Assembly (NCBI GenBank): GCA_036521075.1
Contig: DATDIL010000031.1
Location: forward strand, 23,221-87,220
Direction of reading: 5' to 3'
From: DAIDKA01 sp036521075
GTDB lineage: Bacteria; Pseudomonadota; Gammaproteobacteria; Steroidobacterales; Steroidobacteraceae
DNA: 64,000 nucleotides
The position numbers were made by a program, and so were the translations under genes. Below are positions 16,502 through 25,174 of the stretch, piece by piece (the first letter of the stretch is position 1; each line of letters starts with the position of its first letter). Below the pieces are notes generated by a model, which made no database searches, had not been told where the DNA came from, and was given only the letters and a program-made list of their open reading frames with translations.

Positions 16502-16786
16502 TCAGTTATTGGCAGTCAATGGATCGATGATTTGCGGCACCTCGGTAATTTTTGTCACCGGGATGCCGCTCATCTCGGCGTGCTGCAGAATGACGTTCTC
16601 GCTTGCGGCCAAATAGATACAGAAGGTCTTGTCCCCGGCGACATAACTGTGCTGCCACTGGACGTCACCGCCGATTTTTTCGATCGCGCGATTGGATGCC
16701 CGAGCGGCTCCGCACAGCTCCACGATCGACATCCCGCCTACGCCGGGAATATCACGCTCAACGAGATATCGTTTCAAGTTTGCCAT
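16502..16786 (-). CDS. DUF4242 domain protein
   Basis: 94 residues. It begins MANLKRYLVERDIPGVG and contains QWQHSYVAGDKTFCIYLAAS, the core of DUF4242, then ENVILQHAEMSGIP. DUF4242 proteins are small ferredoxin-like-fold proteins; one actinobacterial member binds nickel. The biological role is unknown. It is divergent from a LysR gene 106 bp away, the usual geometry for a LysR regulator and its target. Confidence 0.88.
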   Translation of the reverse strand: MANLKRYLVERDIPGVGGMSIVELCGAARASNRAIEKIGGDVQWQHSYVAGDKTFCIYLAASENVILQHAEMSGIPVTKITEVPQIIDPLTANN

Positions 16787-16844
16787 TACTTTGCCCCCCG
16801 TTTGTTGATGGCGATGATTGTTGGGCCAAGGAGCGGTTCACGCC

Positions 16845-16882
16845 AAGCTAAATATGCTTGTGCGCAGTAAAGCTGTGCTTTA
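16845..16882. promoter_or_regulatory. paired AAGC/GCTT dyads, candidate LysR operator
   Basis: Between the divergent DUF4242 and LysR genes lie two dyads with the same half-site. AAGC-N7-GCTT spans 16845-16859, and TAAAGC-N3-GCTTTA spans 16868-16882, ending 10 bases before the LysR start. Their centres are about 23 bp (two helical turns) apart. LysR proteins typically bind such paired sites and repress themselves; that use here is inference. Confidence 0.4.
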
Positions 16883-16892
16883 GTGTGCGTTC

Positions 16893-17861
16893 ATGTTCGT
16901 CCTCACCCATCTGAGGTCCTTGCAGGCACTGCAACTCGCGCTGCGCTGCGGCTCGCTGAAGGGTGCCGGACAGTTGCTCGCCATCACCCCGGCTGCCGTC
17001 GGCCAGCGGGTGAAGGCCCTCGAGGACTACCTTGGGATGCGACTCGTGGTGCGCGGTCGCTCCGGGCTGCAGCCGACGGGTGCATTGGTCCATGCCATCG
17101 CCCATCTCAACGCCGGCTTTCTTGAGCTGCAGGCCGTTGGGGATATCCTCGACATGCAGCGCAGCCATGAAATACACGTCGCGGCGGCACCCGATTTCGC
17201 CGAAATGTGGCTCGTGCCGCGCCTTGACCAATTCAGGCAACTGCACCCGAATGTTCGCTTTTGCATCAATGGCGACGGTGAGGCCGCCATTCGCATAGCG
17301 CCGGTGGATTGCGAAATCACCTTCGGACCAGTGCGCCCCGGCAGCGGCAGCGATTTCCTGTTGTTTCGGGATTTCGTGCTACCTATTGCATCACCCGAGA
17401 TCACGCAGCGCCTGCTGCGGCTCTCCAGACGCGAGCGCCTCGAGGGCTTCCCACTGCTGCATCTTGATTTCTACAAGGACGATCCGGGAGTGCCGAATTG
17501 GTCGGCCTGGATCAGGCGCCGTCGACTGAAGCGGACTGCGCCGAATCGCGGCATGCGCTTCCAGCGAACGAGTCGCGCGCTCGAGGCGGTACATGCCAAT
17601 GCCGGACTGACTCTTTGCGGGCTGGCACTGATTTCGGCATGCATCGAGGATGAGAGTGTGTGCATGCCATTCCCGATGTCTTCCGGGACTTGGACCGACC
17701 ATGCCTTTCAAGCCCGCCTTCGGGCCGACGCGCTGGTGCGGCCCCAGATAAGACAATTCAAGGCGTGGCTGCTCAAAGAGAGCACATTGACCGAGCAATG
17801 GCTGGTGCAGCTGGCAGGCCGGGGGCGCGCCGGGCGCCCCCCCCTCGCTACGCGTGCTTGA
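16893..17861 (+). CDS. LysR family transcriptional regulator
   Basis: 322 residues. The N-terminal winged helix (about 5-62) has SLQALQLALRCGSLKGAGQ, then ITPAAVGQRVKALEDYLGMRL. The C-terminal effector domain (about 90-300) contains the DFAEMWLVPRLDQFRQLHP segment seen in GcvA-like members. The effector is unknown. It is divergent from the DUF4242 gene, its probable target. The 3' end overlaps the msrB 3' end by 14 bp. Confidence 0.93.
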   Translation: MFVLTHLRSLQALQLALRCGSLKGAGQLLAITPAAVGQRVKALEDYLGMRLVVRGRSGLQPTGALVHAIAHLNAGFLELQAVGDILDMQRSHEIHVAAAPDFAEMWLVPRLDQFRQLHPNVRFCINGDGEAAIRIAPVDCEITFGPVRPGSGSDFLLFRDFVLPIASPEITQRLLRLSRRERLEGFPLLHLDFYKDDPGVPNWSAWIRRRRLKRTAPNRGMRFQRTSRALEAVHANAGLTLCGLALISACIEDESVCMPFPMSSGTWTDHAFQARLRADALVRPQIRQFKAWLLKESTLTEQWLVQLAGRGRAGRPPLATRA

Positions 17862-18387
17862 CGAACTTCAGCGCCACCGAATTCATGCAATAGCGCAGTC
17901 CGGTTGGGCGCGGGCCGTCATCGAACACGTGGCCCAGATGGGCGTCGCAGCGGGTGCACAGGATTTCGGTGCGCTGCATCCCTAAGGTCTTGTCGGGTTT
18001 CTCTACGACATTCTGCTTGGCAATGGGTTGCCAGAAACTCGGCCAGCCCGTACCGGATTCGAACTTCGTATCAGAGCTGTACAACGCGTTATCGCAGCAG
18101 ATACAACGGAACAGCCCGTGATCATGCAGCGAGTTGTAAGCACCGCTGAACGGACGCTCGGTGCCGGCATGCCGGGCCACCTCAAAGGAGGCGGCGGGCA
18201 GTTGGGCGCGCCACTGTGCGTCGCTCTTCACGACCTTGTCGACCAGCTTCGGCCCCTCGTTCACGCCCGTATCGGTGAACATCACGATGGTGACCTTCGC
18301 CGCGGCCCTTGCAACGCGTGATCGAGCGAGCAATCCAACGCCACCGACCGCCAGCATCGACCCTAACAATGATCTTCGGTTTTGCAT
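17848..18387 (-). CDS. msrB: exported peptide-methionine (R)-S-oxide reductase
   Basis: 179 residues. The N-terminus MQNRRSLLGSMLAVGGVGLL then SRVARAAAK looks like a Tat-type or ordinary signal. The MsrB fold follows with zinc sites CICC and CTRC. SGTGWPSFW is present, and the catalytic Cys lies in RYCMNSVAL. It reduces R-methionine sulfoxide in damaged proteins. Export is unusual for stand-alone MsrB. It is last in the operon after msrA and dipZ, so DipZ probably supplies electrons across the membrane (inference from context). Confidence 0.93.
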   Translation of the reverse strand: MQNRRSLLGSMLAVGGVGLLARSRVARAAAKVTIVMFTDTGVNEGPKLVDKVVKSDAQWRAQLPAASFEVARHAGTERPFSGAYNSLHDHGLFRCICCDNALYSSDTKFESGTGWPSFWQPIAKQNVVEKPDKTLGMQRTEILCTRCDAHLGHVFDDGPRPTGLRYCMNSVALKFVKHA

Positions 18388-18404
18388 GATCGTATCTCCG
18401 CTAC

Positions 18405-20219
18405 TTACCCGAACGTAAACGCAAAGGCCTCGACTCCCGGGTTGAGGAACTCGATCTCCACGGTGTGTTCCGCGCCTGGATGTGCGAGCCGAATCAGCTG
18501 ATACAGGCGCTGCTCGGTGACGACGCCTGAGCCGTCTGACCCGATGTCTGCACCCTTGTTGACGCCAGGATCGGCGCCATCAAGACGCACCTTGAAATGA
18601 ATCGCCTGACCATCCTTCGCCGGGCCGAGCACCAGGTGCAGGTCGCGGCCGTTGAACCGATAGACGATCTTGCCGCGCGGCTGTTGCAGCACGGCACCTT
18701 CGCCGCTGACCGTCCAGGTGCCCGCCAGCGCCCATTGATCCGCGCTCAGAGTCGCCGGCACCGAGTAGCGGGTCGGCTGGTCCTTGGCAACGGACTGCGG
18801 CGAGGAGAAGTGTTCGGAGCGCGCATACCCCACGTAAGTCTCCGGTGAGATCTGGTACATGTTGCTGGCCGGGGCCTGCACGCCCTGGGCACTGACTTCG
18901 GCGAGCCCTGGCGTCAGGTCCGTTGCGCCGTTCTCTTTCAACAGCTGCTTGATGATGCGCTCGGAGTCATCGTACTCGCCCTCACCGAAATGATGATGGC
19001 GAATCGTGCCGGTACCATCGATGAAGTACAGCGCGGGCCAGTACTGGTTATTGAAGGCGCCCCAGATCTTGTAGTCGCTGTCGACCGCGACCGGATAGGT
19101 GACACCCAGATCCTTGATGGCTTTCTGGACATTGGCAACAACCCGCTCGAAGGCGAATTCGGGCGTATGCACGCCAATGATGACCAGGCCGGCCGGCCCG
19201 TATTTGTGCGCCCAGGCCTTGACATACGGCAGTTCGCGCAGGCAGTTAATGCACGAGTAGGTCCAGAAATCGATGAGCACGACCTTGCCGCGCAGACTCT
19301 CGGCAGTCAACGGCGGCGAGTTCAGCCAGGCGATCGCCCCGTCCAGGGACGGCATCGGACCCTCGGCGGGCAAACCACCCGCGCCGCCCTTCGGGGCCAT
19401 CATCATCATGGCGCCGCCGGGATTCGATGCCTGTGGGCCCGCGCCATGCGCGGACATCATCATCGCTCCACCGCCCCCGCGCGGCGGTGGCATGGTTGCG
19501 GGGTGGATCTTCGCCAGCAGTGACTGCTCGATGGAATTGGTTCCGTTCAAGGACAGCTGCGTCAGGATCCCGGTGTCCCAGCCCAGACCGATCGCGACCA
19601 CCGCGGCCAGCACCAGTACGCCCAGGCCGCGTCGCACCCACTCCCCCGCGCCCAGTGAGTTCTTGAAGGCCCGCACGACGCGCCCGCCGGCCAGCATCAC
19701 GATCGCCAGCGACGTCGCGGCGCCCGCGGCATACGCCAGCAACAGCAAGGTGGTTCGCGGGTTCGGTCCACTCAAGGCAGCGCCTGTCAGGATCAATCCC
19801 AGAATGGGCCCGGCACAGGGGGCCCACAGGAAGCCCGTCGCCACGCCCAGCAGCAAGGACTGCACCACGCTCGCGGTTCCCGCCCGCTCGCCCGAGGCCA
19901 GCACGCGATTGCCGAAGGCAACCAGCGGCCGCGAGGCCCAGTCAGCCAGACGTCGCGACAGCAGTGCCAGGCCAAAGATCGTCAGCAGCGCCAGCGCAGC
20001 CCAGCGTCCCCAGGAGTTCACGCGAATGGCCCAGGAGCCACCAACCGCCGCGAGGGTCGCGACGCCCGCGAAGGTGAGCGCCATGCCGAGGAGTAACGGC
20101 AGTGTGCTGCTGGCGAAGGAACGGCCGCCACGGGCGAACACGAAGGGCAGTACCGGCAGGATGCAGGGACTGACGATCGTCAGCGCACCCCCCAGGAACG
20201 CCAGAAGGGCTAAAATCAT
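18405..20219 (-). CDS. dipZ: DipZ-type CcdA-thioredoxin fusion, transmembrane electron carrier
   Basis: 604 residues. A CcdA-like membrane domain (about 1-215) has paired cysteines SPC (19) and APC (135) within SPCILPVLPF and WAPCAGPILG. A linker of about 50 residues follows; it is extremely Met/Gly-rich, with Met 253-255 and 271-274. Next is a TlpA-like thioredoxin domain with CINC (323-326) and a C-terminal beta domain typical of DipZ. It moves electrons from cytosolic thioredoxin to the periplasm. ATG 20219 follows AGGAACTCTTG; TTG 20222 precedes it. msrA and msrB flank it. Confidence 0.93.
   Translation of the reverse strand: MILALLAFLGGALTIVSPCILPVLPFVFARGGRSFASSTLPLLLGMALTFAGVATLAAVGGSWAIRVNSWGRWAALALLTIFGLALLSRRLADWASRPLVAFGNRVLASGERAGTASVVQSLLLGVATGFLWAPCAGPILGLILTGAALSGPNPRTTLLLLAYAAGAATSLAIVMLAGGRVVRAFKNSLGAGEWVRRGLGVLVLAAVVAIGLGWDTGILTQLSLNGTNSIEQSLLAKIHPATMPPPRGGGGAMMMSAHGAGPQASNPGGAMMMMAPKGGAGGLPAEGPMPSLDGAIAWLNSPPLTAESLRGKVVLIDFWTYSCINCLRELPYVKAWAHKYGPAGLVIIGVHTPEFAFERVVANVQKAIKDLGVTYPVAVDSDYKIWGAFNNQYWPALYFIDGTGTIRHHHFGEGEYDDSERIIKQLLKENGATDLTPGLAEVSAQGVQAPASNMYQISPETYVGYARSEHFSSPQSVAKDQPTRYSVPATLSADQWALAGTWTVSGEGAVLQQPRGKIVYRFNGRDLHLVLGPAKDGQAIHFKVRLDGADPGVNKGADIGSDGSGVVTEQRLYQLIRLAHPGAEHTVEIEFLNPGVEAFAFTFG
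19398..19463 (-). repeat. ATG-repeat coding a methionine-rich linker in DipZ
   Basis: On the minus strand, runs of three ATG codons (19455-19463) and four ATG codons (19398-19409) encode MMM and MMMM inside a Gly-rich linker between the membrane and thioredoxin domains. Both are followed by a small residue and a His or Pro/Lys. The rest of the protein is ordinary in methionine content. Confidence 0.85.
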
Positions 20220-20228
20220 CAAGAGTTC

Positions 20229-20954
20229 CTACTGCTTCAGTGCCGTGACCGTCACGGCCTTTGCCTGATACAAGACCGGCAGCAGCTTCTGAAAATTACG
20301 GATCTTCGGCAGATCGTTGTAGACGATATAGGGGCTCGTCGGGTTCATCAGCAGATAATCCTGGTGGTAGCCCTCCGCCGGGTAGAAGCCCTGCAGCGGT
20401 GAGATCTGCGTGACGATGGGCGCGCCAAAGACGCCGCTCTTGGACAGTTGCGCGATGTAGCTTGCGGCAACTTTCTTCTGGGTATCATTCGCGTAGAAGA
20501 TGACGGAACGATACTGCGTGCCGGTATCAGGTCCCTGGCGGTTCAGCTCGGTCGGGTTGTGCGCCACCGAGAAGTACACGTGCAGGATCTCACCGTAAGT
20601 GACCTGCAGCGGGTCGTAGGTGATCTGCACCGACTCCGCATGCCCCGTATTACCCTCGCTGACCACTTCGTAGCTTGCGGTGCTTTTCGCGCCGCCCGAA
20701 TAGCCGGACAAGACCTGACGCACGCCGATCAGGTGCTCGAACACACCCTGCACGCCCCAGAAGCAGCCCCCCGACAGTACCGCCGTCTGCAGCGCTCCTG
20801 CAGCCTTGGGCACATCGTAGGCTGGCGACGGAATCGCGACCGCTGGCTCGGCCGCCGATAGCGGCGTCGACACCATCATGCCGACCAACAGCCCGCCCAG
20901 AACGGCGCGAGAGGCGATTTTTACTATTGGTAACAGTCTTGCGTTGGCTGACAT
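20229..20954 (-). CDS. msrA: exported peptide-methionine (S)-S-oxide reductase
   Basis: 241 residues. A signal sequence (about 15-34, ending PLSAAEP) precedes the MsrA domain. The catalytic motif is SGGCFWGVQGVFEH, with GYSGG, GHAESVQITYDP and an FSVAHNPTELNRQGPDTGTQ stretch as in other MsrA. It reduces S-methionine sulfoxide. The C-terminal region keeps YHQDYL. It lies 9 bp upstream of dipZ. The exported MsrA, membrane electron carrier and exported MsrB together make a complete periplasmic repair set. Confidence 0.94.
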   Translation of the reverse strand: MSANARLLPIVKIASRAVLGGLLVGMMVSTPLSAAEPAVAIPSPAYDVPKAAGALQTAVLSGGCFWGVQGVFEHLIGVRQVLSGYSGGAKSTASYEVVSEGNTGHAESVQITYDPLQVTYGEILHVYFSVAHNPTELNRQGPDTGTQYRSVIFYANDTQKKVAASYIAQLSKSGVFGAPIVTQISPLQGFYPAEGYHQDYLLMNPTSPYIVYNDLPKIRNFQKLLPVLYQAKAVTVTALKQ

Positions 20955-20997
20955 GCTTGCGTCCTCTGAATTACAGGATATACCTTTAGTGCGGCCG

Positions 20998-21513
20998 TCA
21001 GCGCATCAGTTCCAGTGGCTGCGGCAGCACTTTGAGCAGCTCGGCATCGAATTGCGCATCGATGTGGAAGAACGCCATGCGCGCCGGCTGACTCGAACGG
21101 TTCTCCCAGGCGTGGTCGGTGCCACGCTGCACCACGACATCGCCCGCACGCAGCGTGAGCTCACTGTCATCGAGCACCAGCACGATCTCCCCTGTGATCA
21201 CCACGACGTAGTCGAGGGTGCGGGTCCGGTGCATCACGGTGCGTTTGCCGCCCTGCTCGGGCGGATAGATCTCGATGATGCGCAGCAAATGCCCCGACAC
21301 CGGCATGATGCTGAAGGCGCGTTCATTGGGCTCGCTCTCCTGCGCACTCAGCAGCGGCACGGGGCGCGCGGAATTCCACACCTCGTAGAAATCGGCCCCC
21401 ACCTCCGGTCCGTGCATGGGATGGTGTTGCGGTGGCGGCCCATCGTGCAGCACAACTGATTTGCCGGTCTGGTCATGACCGGTGACGACACGTCGTGGTG
21501 CGGTATCCGTCAT
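20998..21513 (-). CDS. cupin domain protein
   Basis: 171 residues. The C-terminal half holds a cupin: HRTRTLDYVVVITGEIVLVL is the first half (motif 1, with His and Glu) and GDVVVQRGTDHAWENRS the second (motif 2). No signal peptide, so cytosolic. The N-terminus has a His-rich HDGPPPQHHPMHGPE that might bind metal. It is probably a regulatory or small-molecule-binding protein; substrate unknown. The ATG overlaps the TGA of the SnoaL-like gene (ATGA), so they are coupled. Confidence 0.8.
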   Translation of the reverse strand: MTDTAPRRVVTGHDQTGKSVVLHDGPPPQHHPMHGPEVGADFYEVWNSARPVPLLSAQESEPNERAFSIMPVSGHLLRIIEIYPPEQGGKRTVMHRTRTLDYVVVITGEIVLVLDDSELTLRAGDVVVQRGTDHAWENRSSQPARMAFFHIDAQFDAELLKVLPQPLELMR

Positions 21514-22052
21514 TTGGGCACATCCGGCTTGGCGTCGGTGTTTGGATTGAAATGCAGGGCCGCCGGATCCTTCGGCACACTGTCCCAATGCTCGGCAATC
21601 TTGCCGTTCTCGATGCGGAACAGATCAAAGTGCGTGCCCGCGTACTTGGTTCCCGGATTACTCGGATCCGGACTGTAAGTGACGGTCGCAACCAGCACCT
21701 TGTCGCCCTCCGCCATGATTGCGATCACGGGGAATGTAATGGTCGGATCAATGGGCCGCACCGGCCGCGTGGACTTCATGTACTGAACCATTGCATCCCG
21801 ACCGGTCGCGACGTTTGGATTGTGCTGGATGTAATCCTTGGTGAAGTACTTTGGCGCCAGTTCGGTGTGAGCGCCCTGAATGATCGCCCGCCACATGTCG
21901 AACACCAGCTTCTTGTTGGCCGCGAGTTTGGCGTCCTGGGCCTTCAGCAGTGCGGCCTGATTCGGTGCCGCAGTGGGGGGCACCTGCGCGCTGCCGGTGC
22001 CCACACAGGCCAGCGCGATTGCGCCACAAACGAATGGTGTGATGATTTTCAT
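21510..22052 (-). CDS. exported SnoaL/NTF2-like protein
   Basis: 180 residues. A signal peptide (about 1-22, ending GTGSAQ) precedes an NTF2/SnoaL-like fold. It has KLVFDMWRAIIQG, YFTKDYIQHNP and DLFRIENGKIAEHWD, the standard SnoaL pattern. SnoaL-like proteins include polyketide cyclases and many binding proteins of unknown role. ATG 22052 follows GGAGGTACA. It is second in the six-gene operon, 29 bp after the hydrolase, and overlaps the cupin gene by 4 bp. Confidence 0.85.
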   Translation of the reverse strand: MKIITPFVCGAIALACVGTGSAQVPPTAAPNQAALLKAQDAKLAANKKLVFDMWRAIIQGAHTELAPKYFTKDYIQHNPNVATGRDAMVQYMKSTRPVRPIDPTITFPVIAIMAEGDKVLVATVTYSPDPSNPGTKYAGTHFDLFRIENGKIAEHWDSVPKDPAALHFNPNTDAKPDVPK

Positions 22053-22081
22053 TGTACCTCCAGATTGTTCAGCCGTTGACG

Positions 22082-22918
22082 CTAGGAGCGAATGAAGCCC
22101 AGCAGGTCGGCATTGATGGTCGCAGCTTCCGTCGTGCACATCCCATGCGCAAAGCCCTTGTATACCTTAAGGGTGGAGTTTCTCACCAGTTTCGCCGTCA
22201 GCAAGCCGGAGTCCGCGATCGGCACGATCTGGTCATCGTCGCCATGCATGACCAGCGTGGGCACCGTTATTTTCAGCAGATCCGGCGTGAAATCCGTCTG
22301 CGAGAAGGCGACGATGCCATCGTGATGTGCCTTCGCGCCTCCCATCATGCCCTGCCGCCACCAGTTGCGAACCACCCCCTCCGAGACCCTTGCCCCCGGG
22401 CGATTGAATCCATAGAACGGACCTGCCGCCAGGTCCAGGTAGAACTGCGCGCGGTTGTCGGCAACCTGCTTCTGGAAGCCATCAAACAGTTCCTTCGGCA
22501 GGCCACCGGGATTGGCGGAGGTCTTGACCATGAGCGGCGGGACGGCGCTGATCAGGACGGCCTTGGCGACGCGGCTGTGGCCGTGGCGCCCCAGGTAACG
22601 GGCGACCTCGCCGCCACCGGTCGAATGCCCGACATGTACCGCCTCGCGTAAATCCAGATGGGCCGTCAATGCGGCGAGATCATCGGCGTAATGATCCATG
22701 TCGTGTCCGTCACAGGTCTGGCTGGAACGGCCGTGGCCGCGCCGATCATGCGCGATCACGCGAAAGCCGTGATTCACGAAGAACATCAGCTGCGCATCCC
22801 AGTCATCGGCTGACAACGGCCAGCCATGCGAGAAGACAATCGTTGGGCCATCGCCCCAGTCTTTGTAGAAAATCCTGACGCCATCCCGCGTCGTGAGCGT
22901 GTCCTGGTGAATATTCAT
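22082..22918 (-). CDS. alpha/beta hydrolase, non-haem haloperoxidase-like
   Basis: 278 residues, cytosolic. The oxyanion region is FSHGWPLSADDW, the nucleophile elbow is GHSTGGGE, the acid is in VMHGDDDQIVP and the His in GFAHGM. This set is typical of non-haem chloroperoxidase/arylesterase family enzymes (perhydrolase activity is a known side reaction). The natural substrate is unknown. ATG 22918 gives the family's usual N-terminus. It heads the operon that ends with msrA, dipZ and msrB. Confidence 0.9.
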   Translation of the reverse strand: MNIHQDTLTTRDGVRIFYKDWGDGPTIVFSHGWPLSADDWDAQLMFFVNHGFRVIAHDRRGHGRSSQTCDGHDMDHYADDLAALTAHLDLREAVHVGHSTGGGEVARYLGRHGHSRVAKAVLISAVPPLMVKTSANPGGLPKELFDGFQKQVADNRAQFYLDLAAGPFYGFNRPGARVSEGVVRNWWRQGMMGGAKAHHDGIVAFSQTDFTPDLLKITVPTLVMHGDDDQIVPIADSGLLTAKLVRNSTLKVYKGFAHGMCTTEAATINADLLGFIRS

Positions 22919-23020
22919 GGCGGCGGCTCCCGTGGAATCACCGTAGAGTATCGCAGGCTGGCGCGGCATATACCGATCTGAAGCGCGCGGGCGCCTTGCT
23001 GCCCTGAACGGGCGACTGCT

Positions 23021-25174
23021 TTAGGCCACGAAGCGTATTTTGGAGTGGCGGCCGGAAGGATCCGCGCCGCCCATGGGGGTGCCCAGCTGGTATGCCGACA
23101 TCGTCTCGACCAGGCGGTTGGCCTGCTCGGCCATCGCGCCGGAGGCCGCCGAGGCCTCCTCGATCAGTGCGGCATTCTGCTGCGTCATGCCGTCCATCTG
23201 CATGACGGCCTCGTTCACCTGATCAATGCCGGCGGACTGCTCGCGGGAAGCGGCGGCGATTTCACCCACGATGTCCGCGACTTTCTTGACCGACACCAGG
23301 ATGTCATTGAGGGTGGTACCCGATTGCGTGACCAGGGTCGAACTGTCGCCGACCCGGCGCACGCAATCATGGATGAGGCCCTTGATCTCTTTGGCCGCCA
23401 CGGCGGAACGACTGGCGAGGCTGCGCACCTCGGCTGCGACCACCGCGAAGCCTCGGCCCTGCTCGCCCGCACGCGCAGCTTCCACCGCGGCGTTCAGCGC
23501 GAGCAGATTCGTCTGGAAGGCGATCTCGTCGATGGTGCCGATGATGTCGGCGATGCGTTGGGCCGCGACATTCATCTCGGCCATGGCGTCGACCGCCTTG
23601 CCGACGATCAGGCCGCCCTTCTCAGCCTGGTTCCGCGCGGCCACCGCCAGCTGATTCGCCTGGCTGGCGTTGTCGGCATTTTGCTTGACGGTGCTGGTCA
23701 TCTCTTCCATCGAGGCAGCCGTGGCTTCCAACGCCGAGGACTGCTCCTGGGTGCGCTCCGAGAGCCCGAGGTTGCCATCCGAGATTTCGCTTGCCGCCCG
23801 ACCCACTTCACTGGCGGCCTGCTGTACGTCGCGGATGATCTTGACCATGTTGTCGAGCATCTGATTCACGCCATTGGCGAGCACCAGCAGGAATCCGGAC
23901 TTGTCGTCGATGGCGATGCGACGATTCAGCTCCCCTTCGAGTGCGCCCGCGACAATGGCATTGACCTCCTCCTCGGCACGTACTTCGGGAGTGCGGTCAA
24001 ACCATTCCACAGTCGTGCCCAGCCGGCGCCCGTCGGCGTCTATCACGGGAGTGGTGACGATGCGCAGCGCCCGACCGCCGATACGGGTATCAGTAGTCGT
24101 CGGCTCCTTCAATTCCGTGAGTTTGTGGCGATGTTGATCGAAGTTGCGATAGAACACCTCCATGTAGGAACCGATGACCTTATCGGCCTGGAAGGCCGGC
24201 AGCTCTTTGCGGAAATCGGCTTCCATATCGTGAAACAGGCGGCTGGCCGAGGCATTCGCGTAGACGACGCGCAGATTTTCATCGGCCAGCATGATGTTGG
24301 CGCTCGCACTGTTGAGTGCCTGGCGCAGCAGGGATGCCTTGCGGCGCTCCTCGGCGATCTGATAGCCCATCTTGACGCGCAAGGTCAGCAGTGCCCGCTG
24401 GATTTCGCCGGTCCTATGCGCACTGACGGCCTTGAAGCTGGTCGTGAATCGACCGTCAGAGAGGTCGTGGATGAAGGAGACCGTATCCTGGCTCGCCGCT
24501 TCGCGGCGGCGCGCGGCCAGCAACACCCGGCTCACCCACAGCACGCATCTCAGGCCCAGCAAGGCTGCAACGGTTGCGCGCAACGGCACTCCGCCGGGCA
24601 GCTGGGGCGCAAGCAACAGCGCTGCGGCGCCGAGCAGCACGGTGACCCCGGCCGCCGTATCGAGCCAGCGACGACCCTGGTCAGAGACCTTGGACAGCGG
24701 GTTCAGGGATTGGCGCCAGTGGGTGCGCACGGCGCGCCCGTCCGAGATCGAAAGCCCTTTCTCCGAACCCTCCCGCAGTTTGCGATACAGCTCCTCGGCC
24801 TCGCGAATCTGCTGGGCGGTGGGCTTGGTGCGCATCGTCATGTAGCCGCTGATGGCTCCGCCTTCGCGCAGCGGCGTCGCATTGGCAATGTCCCAGAAAT
24901 AGTCGCCGTTCTTGCGGCGGTTCTTCATCAAACCGGACCAGGGCCGACCGGAGTGCAGGCTGTTCCACAGGTCCGCGTAGACCGCGTCGGGCACATCCGG
25001 ATGGCGCAGGCTGCCATGATCCTTCCCGATCAGTTCTTCGGCGCTGAAGCCGCTGACCTGGATGAATTCCGGGCTGACTTCAATGATCTTGCCGTTAACG
25101 TCGGTCACGGAAACGATGAGTGCACCATCGCGGACGACGTATTCGTTCTGCGTCAGGGCCGAATTGACATTCAT
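23021..25174 (-). CDS. PAS-containing methyl-accepting chemotaxis protein (Aer-like)
   Basis: 717 residues. PAS domain 1 (about 15-115) has GFSAEELIGKDHGSLRHPD and FWDIANATPLRE, as in the FAD-binding energy sensor Aer. Two adjacent hydrophobic segments follow (about 172-220), then a HAMP-like link. A second PAS is at about 285-400, and the signalling hairpin at about 470-680 has the tip EIAFQTNLLALNAAVEAAR. It probably senses redox or oxygen and signals to CheA/CheW, none of which is in the window. No CheR/CheB-binding pentapeptide tail is seen. The gene is monocistronic. Confidence 0.92.
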   Translation of the reverse strand: MNVNSALTQNEYVVRDGALIVSVTDVNGKIIEVSPEFIQVSGFSAEELIGKDHGSLRHPDVPDAVYADLWNSLHSGRPWSGLMKNRRKNGDYFWDIANATPLREGGAISGYMTMRTKPTAQQIREAEELYRKLREGSEKGLSISDGRAVRTHWRQSLNPLSKVSDQGRRWLDTAAGVTVLLGAAALLLAPQLPGGVPLRATVAALLGLRCVLWVSRVLLAARRREAASQDTVSFIHDLSDGRFTTSFKAVSAHRTGEIQRALLTLRVKMGYQIAEERRKASLLRQALNSASANIMLADENLRVVYANASASRLFHDMEADFRKELPAFQADKVIGSYMEVFYRNFDQHRHKLTELKEPTTTDTRIGGRALRIVTTPVIDADGRRLGTTVEWFDRTPEVRAEEEVNAIVAGALEGELNRRIAIDDKSGFLLVLANGVNQMLDNMVKIIRDVQQAASEVGRAASEISDGNLGLSERTQEQSSALEATAASMEEMTSTVKQNADNASQANQLAVAARNQAEKGGLIVGKAVDAMAEMNVAAQRIADIIGTIDEIAFQTNLLALNAAVEAARAGEQGRGFAVVAAEVRSLASRSAVAAKEIKGLIHDCVRRVGDSSTLVTQSGTTLNDILVSVKKVADIVGEIAAASREQSAGIDQVNEAVMQMDGMTQQNAALIEEASAASGAMAEQANRLVETMSAYQLGTPMGGADPSGRHSKIRFVA

